In this document: one piece after another, positions 24,971 to 35,466 of the stretch
How the letters are laid out: each line of letters opens with the position of its first letter
Position numbering within the stretch: position 1 is the stretch's first letter
Assembly (NCBI GenBank): GCA_016098155.1
Contig: JAAAJB010000243.1
Span: forward strand, 1 to 48,912
Reading direction: 5' to 3'
Length of the DNA: 48,912 nt
From: Actinomortierella ambigua
Lineage: Eukaryota > Mortierellomycota > Mortierellomycetes > Mortierellales > Mortierellaceae
The notes under the pieces: generated by a model
Told to the model about the DNA's origin: nothing
The model's database searches: none
Seen by the model: the letters and a program-made list of their open reading frames with translations, nothing else
Made by a program: the position numbers and the translations under genes

Positions 24971-25898
24971 GGTGGGAGGAGGAGGAGGAGGTGGATGGCA
25001 GAAGGATGATGAAAGAAGGGAATGAAACAAGAAAGGGAGCTGGCTTTCCTACGCTTTAAGGTACAGTGCCTGTTTTTTTTCAGGCGCCGCTTCCCCAGCC
25101 GTTGCCGTTCGCCTGACTCAAGAAATTGGAGACAATTCAGCCGGGTCGGCACCCAACCACTTTCTCCCCTCGCTTGCCTGGACCATGATCCACCTCCTCA
25201 GCCCCTCGGAAGATGACTCTTCCTATCTGCCTGTCTCCGGTCCATGCGAGTACAGTACTGTACATATTTACACACATATTGATACACTGCGCAGCCCCAA
25301 GGATCGCAACGCAACGCACCGGGAGGAAGGAAGAAGGAGCCGAAGTTGGCAAAGCTTTGAAGGGCTGAATCTGAACCTACAAAGAACCCAGTGGAGGCTG
25401 GGCATTCAGTTGTTGCAAGCACCAATATCCTGCCCATTACAGCGTGATCTTTTCTTATCTTCACGGGTCTCACATTCTATCACCATACTACGGGTTTTTG
25501 AAGTGTCTCTGCGCCACAAAGTCTCAATGTCAGCCTCATACTACGTGCCATCCATTTCTATCTCTCAGATCTCAGTCTCATACTATGAGGATGACGAATT
25601 GTCGCTGTTTCCCCAACCTCTTCCTCACCATGAGTATTGCGAATCGCCTCGGTCTCGATCCAAGGCCCTTTAGAATGTACCCAGGCAGATACACACAGGA
25701 AACTCATGTGAATATGGGTTACCAATTTGTCGTTACAAAGGGCCCGATAACAGCAAGGCTTCAGTACGAGTCAGAACAAAGGTACGTAGCTTTGCAGTTT
25801 TATTCTTTTTTCCGAACCTACACAGGATCGTCGTACCTGGACGATCAGTACCAGGAAACATATAATGACCCTCCTCTATGTTGAACCAGGATTCCCTC
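24971..25898. other. Region between CBR1 start and monooxygenase stop
   Basis: The CBR1 leader occupies the left part. The plus strand from about 25185 to 25884 has overlapping open frames in two registers, with a GTACGT...CACAG intron-like stretch at 25782-25825, but no recognised protein. The best candidate is listed separately. Confidence 0.5.
25630..25884 (+). CDS. Possible small hypothetical protein
   Basis: From ATG 25630 an open frame of 84 codons reads SIANRLGLDPRPFRMYPG and continues into YQFVVTKGPITARLQYESE, which looks more protein-like than low-complexity noise. A 44-nt GTACGT...ACACAG segment (25782-25825) would, if spliced, change the last codons and stop soon after. No family is recognised. 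It ends 15 bp before the stop codon of the opposite-strand monooxygenase, so it could be a chance frame in that gene's 3' flank. Confidence 0.2.
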   Translation: MSIANRLGLDPRPFRMYPGRYTQETHVNMGYQFVVTKGPITARLQYESEQRYVALQFYSFFRTYTGSSYLDDQYQETYNDPPLC

Positions 25899-27193
25899 TT
25901 ACTTTTCGTGACTGATATGTGTCTTCCAATACTGGACAGCCATTTCCAGCCCGTTGGGGGACATGAATAGCTTGAGGTTGTTTCCACTCGTCTCCATCTT
26001 GGGGTGCGCCATGGCGTACATGCGCTGTTCAAACGCACTAACGGCCTCACACAGCGGTTTGCCGGTCTGGACGGCATCAGCAATGGCCTTGGCGAGCTCG
26101 CTGCCATCCCACATGGCCATGTTGGCGCCCTCGCCGGCAAAAGGAGACACGAGATGAGCCGCATCGCCGATCAATGTTAAACCCGGACGGCTCTCCCAAA
26201 CGTGAGACACTGGCAGGGCATACATGGGACGAAAGACGAACGATTCATCGCAGAGCCGGACCAGATCCTTGATGCTCTCGTCCCAGTCGTCCAGCAGTTC
26301 TAGGAGATAAGGGCGAGCTGTCGACGGATGGTTCAGCTTGACTTCCATGGCTGGGAACGCGTCTTCGTCTACGAAGAAGGCCACATAGATGCGAATGGAT
26401 CCATCGCCGTTGCGTTGGGCCATGACACACTTGGAGTCGGACACAATGAAACAGCTACCGCCACCGACGAGCTCGGCCACCTTTGGGTGGTGCTTGTCAA
26501 CGTTGAGGAACCGGCATTCGACCATGCTCGCTCCTGAGTAGACAGGTCGCGCGTTCGAAAGCAATGGGCGCACCTTGGACCAGGCACCATCGGCACCGAC
26601 AACCAGATCGAATGGTGTCTTGTGTCCATCTTGGCCGTCGAAGCCCACCGTGTACTTGCCCGGCGCGATCTGCTCAACTTGTCGCACACGCGTTCCCCAT
26701 CGAAGGGTGTCCTGATCGATCGAGTCTACGAGGATCTGACGGAGGGCGCCTCGGTCAATCTCAGGTCGGCCGTCAATGTGATCGGTCGACATGTCGTGGA
26801 CGTGCACCTTGCCGTACTTGTCAACCATGCGCATCTCTTGGCCGTCGGCTCGCACCAAACTTTTGAAACGCTCGAAAAGGCCTGCTGCGTGGAGTGCCGA
26901 TTGACCGGACTCTACGTGCAAGTCAAGGGTACCACCCTGATCTCTGCTTGTCGACGACGCATCCAGATCTATACAGTAACGGATTGTGAAGAAGGAAAGA
27001 TAAAAAAAAGGTGGCTGTTGAGTGGAAAGGAGGGAAAGTCATGAGAGTAGATATAGTAGTATACAAATGCAGAATCGCTCTGAGGCTTGTTACCAAAGAC
27101 TGTAGAGCGAATCCCGTGCACTTGAAGTACACGGGCAAGAGTGAGACCGGCAACACCGGCGCCAATGATAGCAATGCTTGGGTTTGAAGACAT
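25899..27193 (-). CDS. FAD-dependent monooxygenase, Tet(X)-like group
   Basis: Two exons, 27193-27094 and 26968-25899, encode 389 residues. The Rossmann motif GAGVAG is at residues 11-16 (AIIGAGVAGLTLARVL). The segment DQGGTLDLHVESGQ replaces the usual RxxGGxxxL region and is characteristic of Tet(X)-like enzymes. The DG motif reads VGADGAWSKVRP near 160-170, and the GD motif, which binds the FAD ribityl chain, is GDAAHLVSPFAGEGANMAM near 305. These are class A flavoprotein hydroxylases using NAD(P)H and oxygen on small aromatic or polycyclic substrates; the substrate here cannot be told. The ATG at 27193 is preferred because TATAAATA lies about 80 bp upstream, although the frame stays open to 27439. 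There are no biosynthetic partner genes nearby. Confidence 0.88.
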
Positions 27194-27273
27194 TATTCTC
27201 GCTTGAAAGAAGGGGGAGTATCTGAGCACGATGGTCGTTGTGAGAAGAAGTTGGAAGGCACCAAGTGCAAGGG

Positions 27274-27281
27274 TATTTATA
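27274..27281 (-). promoter_or_regulatory. TATA box of the monooxygenase gene
   Basis: On the reverse strand TATAAATA lies 81 bp before the ATG at 27193. It argues that translation begins at 27193, not at the open frame extending to 27439. Confidence 0.55.
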
Positions 27282-28413
27282 CCAAAAATGCGCTTGACGT
27301 CCTGTATTTGCGGAACAACCGGGCCGTGGATCACCATCATCCGCCAAGCGTACGCGTTCAAAAAGTTGTTCGCCTGCGCCTCCTCAATGATACAATGTAA
27401 TTGTACTTGCTTCGCAACATGCATCTCGACGCCGCCCAATAAATGGCTGCGCTGTTAGTGCATGGATCAAATCGAAACAAGCTTAAAATTCATGAGAGAA
27501 TCTGATAAACTGCCTTCGTGCCTTGGCGTCCATGTGTCTCCATGATCTCGTTTAGTCATTTTTGCAGTTCAAAAAAAGGAAAAAAAAAAGTATCACACGC
27601 AGTTGTGAATGCGCTGACGTCAACCAACCACGCCTTAGTCTACTGCGGGTGTGTAGCATTGCCAAGGAAGGGTGAACTTGGTATCCTTCCACTGTACATA
27701 TGGAAATTTAAGGGGAGAGGGGAAGAACCTGGGAACTTAGGCAATAGGTTTGTCTATTACACCAATAAAAGCCATTTGCATCCTAAAAATAAAAGGCTCG
27801 AAACACGCGGCTATGGTGGATATCGCTGCTTCAGGATCTAGGGGATAAAAAGACGCGACTCAGAGATTCTCTCTCGTATGACTTTAGCGAAACCACTCAG
27901 CTTGAGGGTACATGCAAGTACTTGCTGACCCGTGAGAGCTCTCAAGTTGCGCCGAAACACGGTTGTCTAGGCCTCAACTGCAGGCAAACTGTAGCTAGGG
28001 ATGCAATTAGAGGCCGCTCTAACTTTTTTTCACAATGGCAGGCGTGTCGCTCCCTTTATCTCGCGTTGGAGCCTGGGTTTCATGGATTTTCGGTCTACGG
28101 GTGTGGAAGTAAACCCACACCCCAGGTGGACGTCCTGTACAAACTTGATTGGTGGCACCACCCATTTAGGTTTGCAGCCTCTTCCCCACAATGCCACAGG
28201 CCCTGACCTGGCTCCACTTTTTTTTTTCTCGTGGAATACATGAAGATTAGGCAAGCGTACAACTATAAAAGGGGGGCCCTTCTCACCTTCGTCCTTTTTC
28301 GTTTTGTGTGTGTTCGTGTTCTGGTGTCTTGCTACTACTTCTCCAACCCCATACACCACAGCCCACACCACACCACGCCACACCAGCCCTCTTCCATACC
28401 AAAGCCCTACAGC
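27282..28413. other. Divergent intergenic region, monooxygenase / ISN1
   Basis: More than 1.1 kb without a recognisable gene. It contains perfect 10-bp palindromes (CAAGTACTTG near 27915, GAGAGCTCTC near 27934), a hairpin at 28099-28122 and the ISN1 TATA box. Short open frames at 27518-28206 show no protein character. Confidence 0.5.
28264..28271 (+). promoter_or_regulatory. TATA box of ISN1
   Basis: TATAAAAG lies 150 bp before the ISN1 start codon at 28414 and is followed by a G-run and a pyrimidine-rich leader. Confidence 0.6.
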
Positions 28414-30243
28414 ATGACTTCCGCCTACCGTGTGAGTTGAATTAATGACTGCAGGGTTTATTTCCTCATTCGCATGTGTGCATGTCTAGCAAACTCACTC
28501 TTGTCCTTGTGCCATTCATTACTGTCTCATTAGATTAACTACCAGTTACGGGCTCACGTAAGAGAGACTCAGAAACCATCCATGCGTGCAGAAAACCATG
28601 TTTTAAGGGCAGCTCGGGCTGACCATGGCAACCTTGCTCTCTTTGTCTTTTTCGCCGATAGAAACGTGATCCCCTGATTGAATTCATCAAGGGCTTGCTG
28701 TTGACCCCTTTCATCCTGCACTCCAAGCCCAGAAAGCCCGTCTTTGAGCCAGAGCGTAGCACCCTGATTGGCGATAGCGACCTCGAGAGTCTGTATGAGG
28801 AGATTCCTGACCGGCCCAATATCGACTATCAGGAGGAAGATGAGCCTCTGATGGATGCCAACCTCAATCGCTACCTGGAGATTATGAAGTCTGTCGAGGT
28901 CATGATCGAGGAGCATCGGCGCAAGGCCAAGAAGGGCGTGCCCGAACACTCGCGGCTGCATAGGATAGTACCTTCGGTAGCGTCGTTCTTCACGCCGCTT
29001 CCTTTGGCGGCTGCCTTCCTGGATGCCAATGCCAAGCACTCAATTGCTGCCAGGAGATTTGTACCCCCGTCTTTCAATGACATTCGCCGTCTTCTCAACA
29101 CCGCGCAAGTGATGGCAATTGCCCCTACAGTGAGCCTCATCACCTTGTATGTCAAAAAAAAAAAAAGTGGTGTACAGTGGAAGACTGATCTGCTGATCAC
29201 GTTCAAACTTAATTCAATATACTGACATTCCGTTCTTAACTTTTTTTTCTCACCCCTCTCTCCCTTGTTTCCCGTTCTCCTCGCCGGCTCGGGAAATTAC
29301 CAGTGATGGAGATATGACTTTGTACGACGACGGCATGTCGTTCTCAGACTCGTCTCCGCTGATCTCTCTCCTCATCACTCTTATGCGCGCCAACCTACGC
29401 GTGGCCATTGTCACGGCTGCCGGTTATCCAGGCGACGCAGCCAAGTACGAGGAGCGCATTGCCGGCCTTCTCCGTGCATTCACTGACCAAAACCTGCCCG
29501 ATGAGATGCTGAAGCGCTTCTTTGTCCTCGGAGGCGAGTGCAACTATCTTTTCCACTGCGAGTGGAAGACGTCGGAGAGTGGTAAACGGGCAGTGGGTCT
29601 GACCTATATCCAGCCAGAGGCATACCAGCCAGCCGAAATGCTCGCCTGGAGCCAGGGCGATATTCAGGAACTGCTTGACGTCGCCGAGGAGAACCTGCGC
29701 CGGTGCGCCAAGGCGATGAACCTCAAAGCGTCCGTCCTGCGCAAGTCGCGCGCCGTGGGCATTTACCCCACCGTGCCCGGTGTCAAGATTGCTCGCGAGC
29801 AGCTGGACGAGTGTGTCCTGTCTACCCAGCAGCGTTTGCTCGAGTACCAGCAGAGAAACACCAAGCCCCCTATCCCGTTCTGTGCCTTCAATGGCGGTAA
29901 CGATGTGTTTGTCGACATTGGTAACAAGCTGATCGGTGTTCAGGTCCTGCAGCGCTATCTTGGTGCGGCACCAGAAGCCACTCTTCATGTCGGCGACCAG
30001 GTATGTCTTTGTCACGATGTTTAGCGAAGATTAGGTTTACACCAATGATGGTGATATCATACTTACCAGCGAACCTTATTTTTTGCATAGTTCCTTTCTA
30101 CTGGAAACGACTTTGCTACTCGTTCCAGCTGCTGCACCCTGTGGATCGTCAACCCCGAGGAGACACAGAACGTGCTTATGGAGCTGACCCCTCTTCTCAA
30201 GTATCCCGATGAGTCATTCAAGCCTACCCCCGTCGAATCCTAA
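28414..30243 (+). CDS. ISN1: IMP-specific 5'-nucleotidase
   Basis: Five exons (28414-28431, 28534-28557, 28662-29146, 29304-30000, 30091-30243) encode 458 residues, close to yeast Isn1. The first two exons are only 18 and 24 nt; they give MTSAYR and INYQLRAH, which match the conserved family start MxxxYRxxYxLxxHxxD and so are well supported. The HAD-type catalytic signature is FDGDMTLYDDG at residues 176-186, with Asp177 the likely nucleophile, Asp179 the general acid and Thr181. The C-terminus includes GGNDVFVDIGNK and HVGDQFLSTGNDFATR, which carry the later HAD metal-binding residues. The enzyme dephosphorylates IMP to inosine in the cytosol, part of purine nucleotide turnover. The stop codon is only 87 bp from the TAN1 stop on the other strand. 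Confidence 0.95.
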
Positions 30244-30330
30244 GTCACCCACGCATTGTAGATTTTACCACAGTATCCCCTGTAGTGAGAATGTAACTGT
30301 TGCAGTTTATTAGTCTGTTTGCGCGCTCTA

Positions 30331-31710
30331 TCAACACTCTTCCTTCTCGCTATCCTTGTCAGGGTTGGGCGTGGAGGCCTCGCTGGCTGTAGCTGTGGAA
30401 GTAGCAAGGGGTGACGACTCTGCGCTGTCGTCATCTTTCTTGGGTTTGGGGGAGTCCAGACCACCCGAGCGACTCGCCTCAAAGATCGTCTGCAGGTTGA
30501 AACGTTTCAAGCGTTCGTAATCTTCGACAACGCCCATGAAACAGATACTCTATGACGTCGGATAGGAAAGAACAGTATTGTCTGTATCAGTAATGATTGT
30601 TTCCGATAATGTATACAGCCAAAATGGAAGGGACGTGGAATGCGGAATAAACTAGTACCTTGATCACTTCAACAAGGACGAGCTTGTCGTAATTCCTGAG
30701 ATCGACCTTGTGTTGCTGACCTGCACCCACTTTTGACGCCAATTGCTTGATCAGATCCTCCCGCTTGACTTTATCGTTGTGGCGGATCTTGGGAAGAATC
30801 GAAAACTAGTTGCCCATGTCGATCAATACAAAACAATAAATAGAAGGGGTATGAGCCTCAAAAAGCGTGTCGTAGGTTTGATCGTCCATCATGTGGCAAT
30901 AGCTCATTCTATACTGCCTTACGGTGACAGGTTTCTGGTTTTCGGCCTGGAAGTGGGGTCGGAAGACTTTCTCAGCCATGGCGGTCATGTCGTTCATGTT
31001 GGCATAGCAAGTTTCGGTAACGGGGATAATGCGAGAGCAATTTCTAAAAAAGATAAACGTAGTTCCTTTAGTATTGACGGGTGCTGTTGCATTTTTTCAA
31101 TGTTACAGATTTCTCCTCCCCCTGTCTCTCTCTCTCTCTACCAGGTCAAAACAAATATCCGTCCAGTGTCACATCTTTTTTACCTTGTTCGCTTGACGCC
31201 AGTCTTGGCAAGATCATTCAGCATATAGCTGCACAGCTCCTCTGGCTGAACATGCATGGCCAGAATAAATATGACACAATCTGTGTTTGTTTTGAATGTC
31301 GAGAACTTGCGCGCCCGTTTTGGCTGCTGTCGCTCTTGCTTCAGTTCTGCCAACTCGCGTGCAATAGAATCCTCGAGCGATTCTTCCTTCTCTTCCTCTT
31401 CCTCCTTCTCTTCTTCCACGTCCTCCTCCTCGTCGTTGCCTTGCTTCTCCTGCTCGGTGGCATCCCCTTCTTCACTGTTCTTTGCAGCCTCCAATTCCTC
31501 CTTGCTATACTCGCCAAAGCCAGGTCCATAGAGCTGCTCAGCGTACTCGGACAAGAGGTCACAAATCTCACGGCCGGCCTGCAACTCACGGCCTCGGACT
31601 GTAGTCACCAGGAAGCCCTTCATCTTTGGCTCTACGTTGAATGTTCCAGGCGCGTATTTCTTCTTCTTGTTGGCGTTGCCATCCTTGTTGTCTCCTTTCC
31701 GCTTGCCCAT
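30331..31710 (-). CDS. TAN1: tRNA acetylation adaptor with THUMP domain, Tan1
   Basis: Four exons (31710-31184, 31043-30923, 30805-30659, 30549-30331) encode 337 residues with consistent frame. The start is basic (MGKRKGDNKDG, KKKK), followed by the family opening GFLVTTVRGRELQAGREICDLL. A strongly acidic Glu-rich linker lies at about 95-135, then AELKQE and FSTFKTNTDCVIFI. The THUMP core follows: RIIPVTETCYANMNDM, FSILPKIRHNDKVKREDLI, then HKVDLRNYDKLVLVEVIK and SICFMGVVEDYERLKRFNL. Tan1 binds tRNA and directs the Kre33/NAT10 acetyltransferase to make N4-acetylcytidine at position 12 of tRNA-Leu and tRNA-Ser. The Ser/Thr-rich tail after residue 290 is probably disordered. Confidence 0.93.
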
Positions 31711-32858
31711 GTTGAACCTGATGTGTTGAGTTTTGAGTGGGAGGAGGAGGGATTCACATCAGATCGTTTCAGCATCTCTCAGTTGGTGGCAAAGCCACCA
31801 ATTCCCGCATTTTTTTTTAGAGAGCGCTGTTTTGCTGTGTGTGTGGGCCGCAAGCTGCACTAGCACCAACAGTCTGCGAGAGAAAAGTGGACACAACACC
31901 ACCATGGCATCACGCGATCAATAGGTTCTTGATGACATGTGTCGAGAACACCAGTATCGAAGTCATTTCTAAGGAGATACCTAAAGGCAGTTCAGAGAAA
32001 AAAGACATCGCGAAAAGGACACGGCAAGGGTAAATGTTGTCTTCTGTGGTTGCAGTATGGCTAAACCAATAGGCATGGGACCCTCATCTCATCCCCCTCC
32101 CCCGCCTGTCTCCCTTTTGCTACAAAGGATGTGTCTGCCTTGAATTTGTTGATCCAGCAGCCAACCTTCAATACACAAGGCATTGGCGAGATGCTCAACC
32201 CCTTTTGATACCCGTTGTCTTTTATTTTCTCAGGGAGAAGAAAGGGTTATGCTTTTGTGTGTTAGAATTTCCGGTTTTCCTATTGGGTAACCTCTCTGCT
32301 GCGATATGCAGGCCCAACACCAGAAGCAACCCCATTACTGTTAGTGAATTCTTCGGCGCAATGGTGTAGAGCTCCCTCCCTGGTCATTTATTTGGCAAAT
32401 ACCACCGCTCTATGACATTACGGATGGCCCCAGGTGGAGGCCAGGTGAGCATATCTCTTCAGATCCTATAGTTTCTGGTGTGTGGTTTTTTATTCTGGTC
32501 AAGGGACTCGGTGTCTAGGGGAGGATTGGGTGCCATGTAGCAGTGAAAGAAGCATCCCTCTCCTGGCCCTCTTTCATATCTCCAGAGGGGGAAAAAAGGA
32601 ATAGGGACAAAAAACTAAACTAATCCCTTACGCCGCGTCAACTTACAAAAGCGTTGCAAAGACAACAACAGAAGAACAAGTTGAGGAAAAAGGAGCAATA
32701 TAATATTCACATACAACAACGTTGCACGAAGGAGGAGTCTATGAAAGAGGTAGCTAGTATGTATGATAGGTGGACATTATTTTTTTTTTAAATAACAACG
32801 AGGGTTTTGCCTACTTTCTGTTCTTTCTTCTATTTGTCGGAGGATGAGGGAGGGTCTT
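31711..32858. other. Intergenic region TAN1 / Kre9-like
   Basis: No gene found. The left part is the TAN1 promoter and the right part the 3' flank of the Kre9-like gene. Open frames here are short and compositionally random. Confidence 0.55.
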
Positions 32859-33434
32859 TTACAGCAACTGAGAGGCAAAGAAAACGGCGGCCAAAGCGAC
32901 ACCAGCAACCGAACCAGCGGTGGTGATGCTTCCGCTGCTGGACTGGGGGTTGACGGCGCCTGTGTTTGGAGGTGCCGCTGGGGCAGCGTTGCCAGAGTTG
33001 CCGGCGGCGCCAGTACTGCCATTGCCAGCGGCGCCAGTACCAGCCGCGGCACCACCAGCTCCGGTTTCGATGGTGAAGACGTTGGAATACGACAGCTCGG
33101 GGACGGTCTGGACGGATAGTGAGTATTGGCCAGAGGCTGTGACAACGTTGGCGGGCATGATAAACTCCTTGCGTGTGTCGGTGCCCGCGCAGTCGATCGA
33201 GGCCAACTTGGCCACGAACCGGAGCGCCTGTGGGTCACCGGTCATCAGGTTGATGTCGACCTCCTTGGACTGACGACCCATCGACGCACAGTTGCCTGCC
33301 CACTGCAAGAAGACGGTCTCACCTGTCTTCCATGTCGTGCCCTGGGTCGGGTTGGAGATGCGGAGCATGTCTGCCTGTGTCAAACAGGCGAGGGACGCCA
33401 GAGTGGCCAGTGTAGCGATTGTCTTGGTCAACAT
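32859..33434 (-). CDS. GPI-anchored Kre9/Knh1-like cell-surface protein
   Basis: This intronless frame encodes 191 residues. Residues 1-21 are a signal peptide (LTKTIATLATLASLACLTQA). Residues 22-125 match the Kre9/Knh1-like N-terminal (Ser-Thr-rich GPI-anchored membrane protein) domain: LRISNPTQGTTWKTGETVFLQW, two cysteines (NCAS and IDCAG), and SGQYSLSVQTV leading to YSNVFTIE. A Gly/Ala/Ser/Asn-rich spacer follows. The C-terminus is a GPI signal: a small-residue omega region (SSSGS) and a hydrophobic tail (VAGVALAAVFFASQLL). Family members sit at the outer plasma membrane or wall and are linked to beta-1,6-glucan assembly or extracellular functions. The exact role of this short single-domain form is unknown. 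Confidence 0.88.
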   Translation of the reverse strand: MLTKTIATLATLASLACLTQADMLRISNPTQGTTWKTGETVFLQWAGNCASMGRQSKEVDINLMTGDPQALRFVAKLASIDCAGTDTRKEFIMPANVVTASGQYSLSVQTVPELSYSNVFTIETGAGGAAAGTGAAGNGSTGAAGNSGNAAPAAPPNTGAVNPQSSSGSITTAGSVAGVALAAVFFASQLL

Positions 33435-35466
33435 GTTTCTCTTTGACTCTGTGAGTTCTGTTCAAATGGGAGTGGGTGCAGTGGACAGTAGGGTGGAGGG
33501 TGGAAAGTGAGAAACGCGGATTGGAGAGTGAGAAGGGTCTGTGGTGAAGGATTTTTAGAGTGAGAAATGAGGGAGCAACGACGTGAAATGGGCACAATCG
33601 ACGATGGATGGCTGGGATGTAGGAAGGCGAGACTGAAGCGCGAAAGAAAGAAAAAGGAAGCAAAGGAGAAAAGAGACAAAAAGGAGAAGCGATGGTATTA
33701 ATATTGCAACTGAAAAAGACGTTGTGCAGATAGCCTCTCAGGTAAGAACGTAGGACCACCACGACAGCGAGTGATGATGGTGACCAGCATTGCGCATTAC
33801 ATGATGAGTCCTCAGCAAACCAGAGATCCGTTCTTTAAAAAAAAGGGGGGGTAATAGGCTAAAGGGGAGAAAAGGAGTGGAGAGCACATTGGTCCAACAA
33901 GGATTTGAGAGACGCATGTTCAGGCGGAACGAAGTTTTAGAGCCGTGTCTGTCTCCTGATAGCTAGGCCTAGCTGTGTGTAACAGAGTGACAGCTGGTCA
34001 AAGCTTTGGGTCAGGAATATGGGTTTAGCTATCGCGAGACCAGAGCGAGCGAACGAGTGAACTGAACGACCAAACGAAAGAAAGAAAAAAGGGTGTCAAT
34101 ATCGACCTTGTGCTTGCGCAACTAGTCACAATAGTTGGCCATGGTGCATCTCTGTCCAGCAGGAAAAAGGCTCTCTTGTGCCCAGGAGGACCCCGTGCAA
34201 GGAGGCGACAGCTTTTCCAAAGGTGTAGAGCCAGAACGTGGAGAAGAAGGCAAGGGACATACAAATCTTTTTTTTTTCTGACTATTGGTGAAAGGGGGCG
34301 TGGGGCATGGGATTGATTGTGTGAGACGAAAAGGGAGACTGGAAACAGGATTGAAAAAAAGAGAGAAGGCGCGCCTCGCGTTGGAGAGAGAGGCCAACAA
34401 TCTCCGTGGTACACTCGATAGGGTAGCTGATGTTTGTAGGCACTGGTGGTTGCAGCTCTTGTGTTCTGCAGCACCAAACTCTGCTGTTCATATCTTTCTG
34501 CATAGCGAGTTTCTTCCAGTCAGTCTTTCTCGAGAGCAGGGGCCCTGCCAAGCGGCCAAAACAGGGCTGTGGTACGTACAGTGTGGTTGATCGATACAGG
34601 GTCAGGCGCTACGGCTGTAGGCTGTGTCTTTGCTTGCGAGTCGACGAGAGCGAGAGACAAGGGGCGGGGGTCAGAGCAGAAATCAATTCTGCCCTCTCCG
34701 CTTCCTAGCAGGGGAATTGAGAAATGCACATGGGTCAAGGACCTTTTTTTATAGTTACCGATCCCAAAGTTGCTAGGGAGGGGTGGGGAGCGTGGCACGG
34801 ACGGAAAGGGTAATCCTCGCATGCAACGGCCCCTCTCGTAGTACTGGGAGGCTTCAAGGTATTGCGCGGACATGGATTGTTGCCAAGACAAAACACACAA
34901 CTCCAAAAGGGCAGCTGGCCTAAGAATAAATAAAAAAAACAGCCTATCGAAATTTGAGTCTCCCGTTGTTACATTCGACTCCCGAACTTGTGTGCAAATG
35001 TAGGTAAGACAAAACATCACCACAAAGAAGCTACGTTGTTGTATTTGGCCCCTGCTTCTCTCTAGTTCCCGATCAACATCATCACCTAAAAATATTCTTT
35101 TTTCGGGTCAAAGATTTCTTTACATCACAGACTAAAGGGGGGAAAAACAAGAGGAACGACGCTCTTTTTTTTGTTGTTGTTTGTCCATTCGACATTCCCC
35201 ATTCTCTCTCTCTCCTTCTCACCGGCTCAACAAAAAGAACACATCGGCATCAACACAAGAGCCAAGGACAGACAAGAAGGAAGAACCCTCTTCATCTCTT
35301 TCACCCACTTCACCCTCCCACTTCACTTTACCCCACCCACTTTTGCTCACCAACCGTTGCCCTGCTCATTTTTTTAAGCTTACTGGAACTCACCCCTCCT
35401 TCCTCTCCCACAACACAAAGCAACACAGCACAACGCGGACACACACAACACCCTTACAATCCAACA
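33435..35466. other. 2-kb divergent intergenic region, Kre9-like / MARVEL
   Basis: No gene is supported. The left 300 bp are the purine-rich (C/T-rich in the transcript) leader of the Kre9-like gene, and the right 300 bp the C/A-rich leader of the MARVEL gene. Frames of 90-167 codons at 34025-35023 on both strands overlap one another and show no domain, start context or splice pattern. Confidence 0.5.

Noticed and set aside
27194..27439. In-frame N-terminal extension of the monooxygenase with a hydrophobic segment
   Set aside because: A reverse-strand TATA box (27274-27281) lies inside this stretch, and the Rossmann motif is at the expected distance from the ATG at 27193.
31081..31863. 260-codon plus-strand frame over TAN1
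   Set aside because: Antisense reading of the acidic Tan1 exon, which becomes Leu/Phe-rich; Tan1 is supported by family motifs.
34520..35023. 167-codon reverse frame in the Kre9-like/MARVEL gap
   Set aside because: No domain, no start context, no composition bias of coding DNA, and competing frames on both strands.
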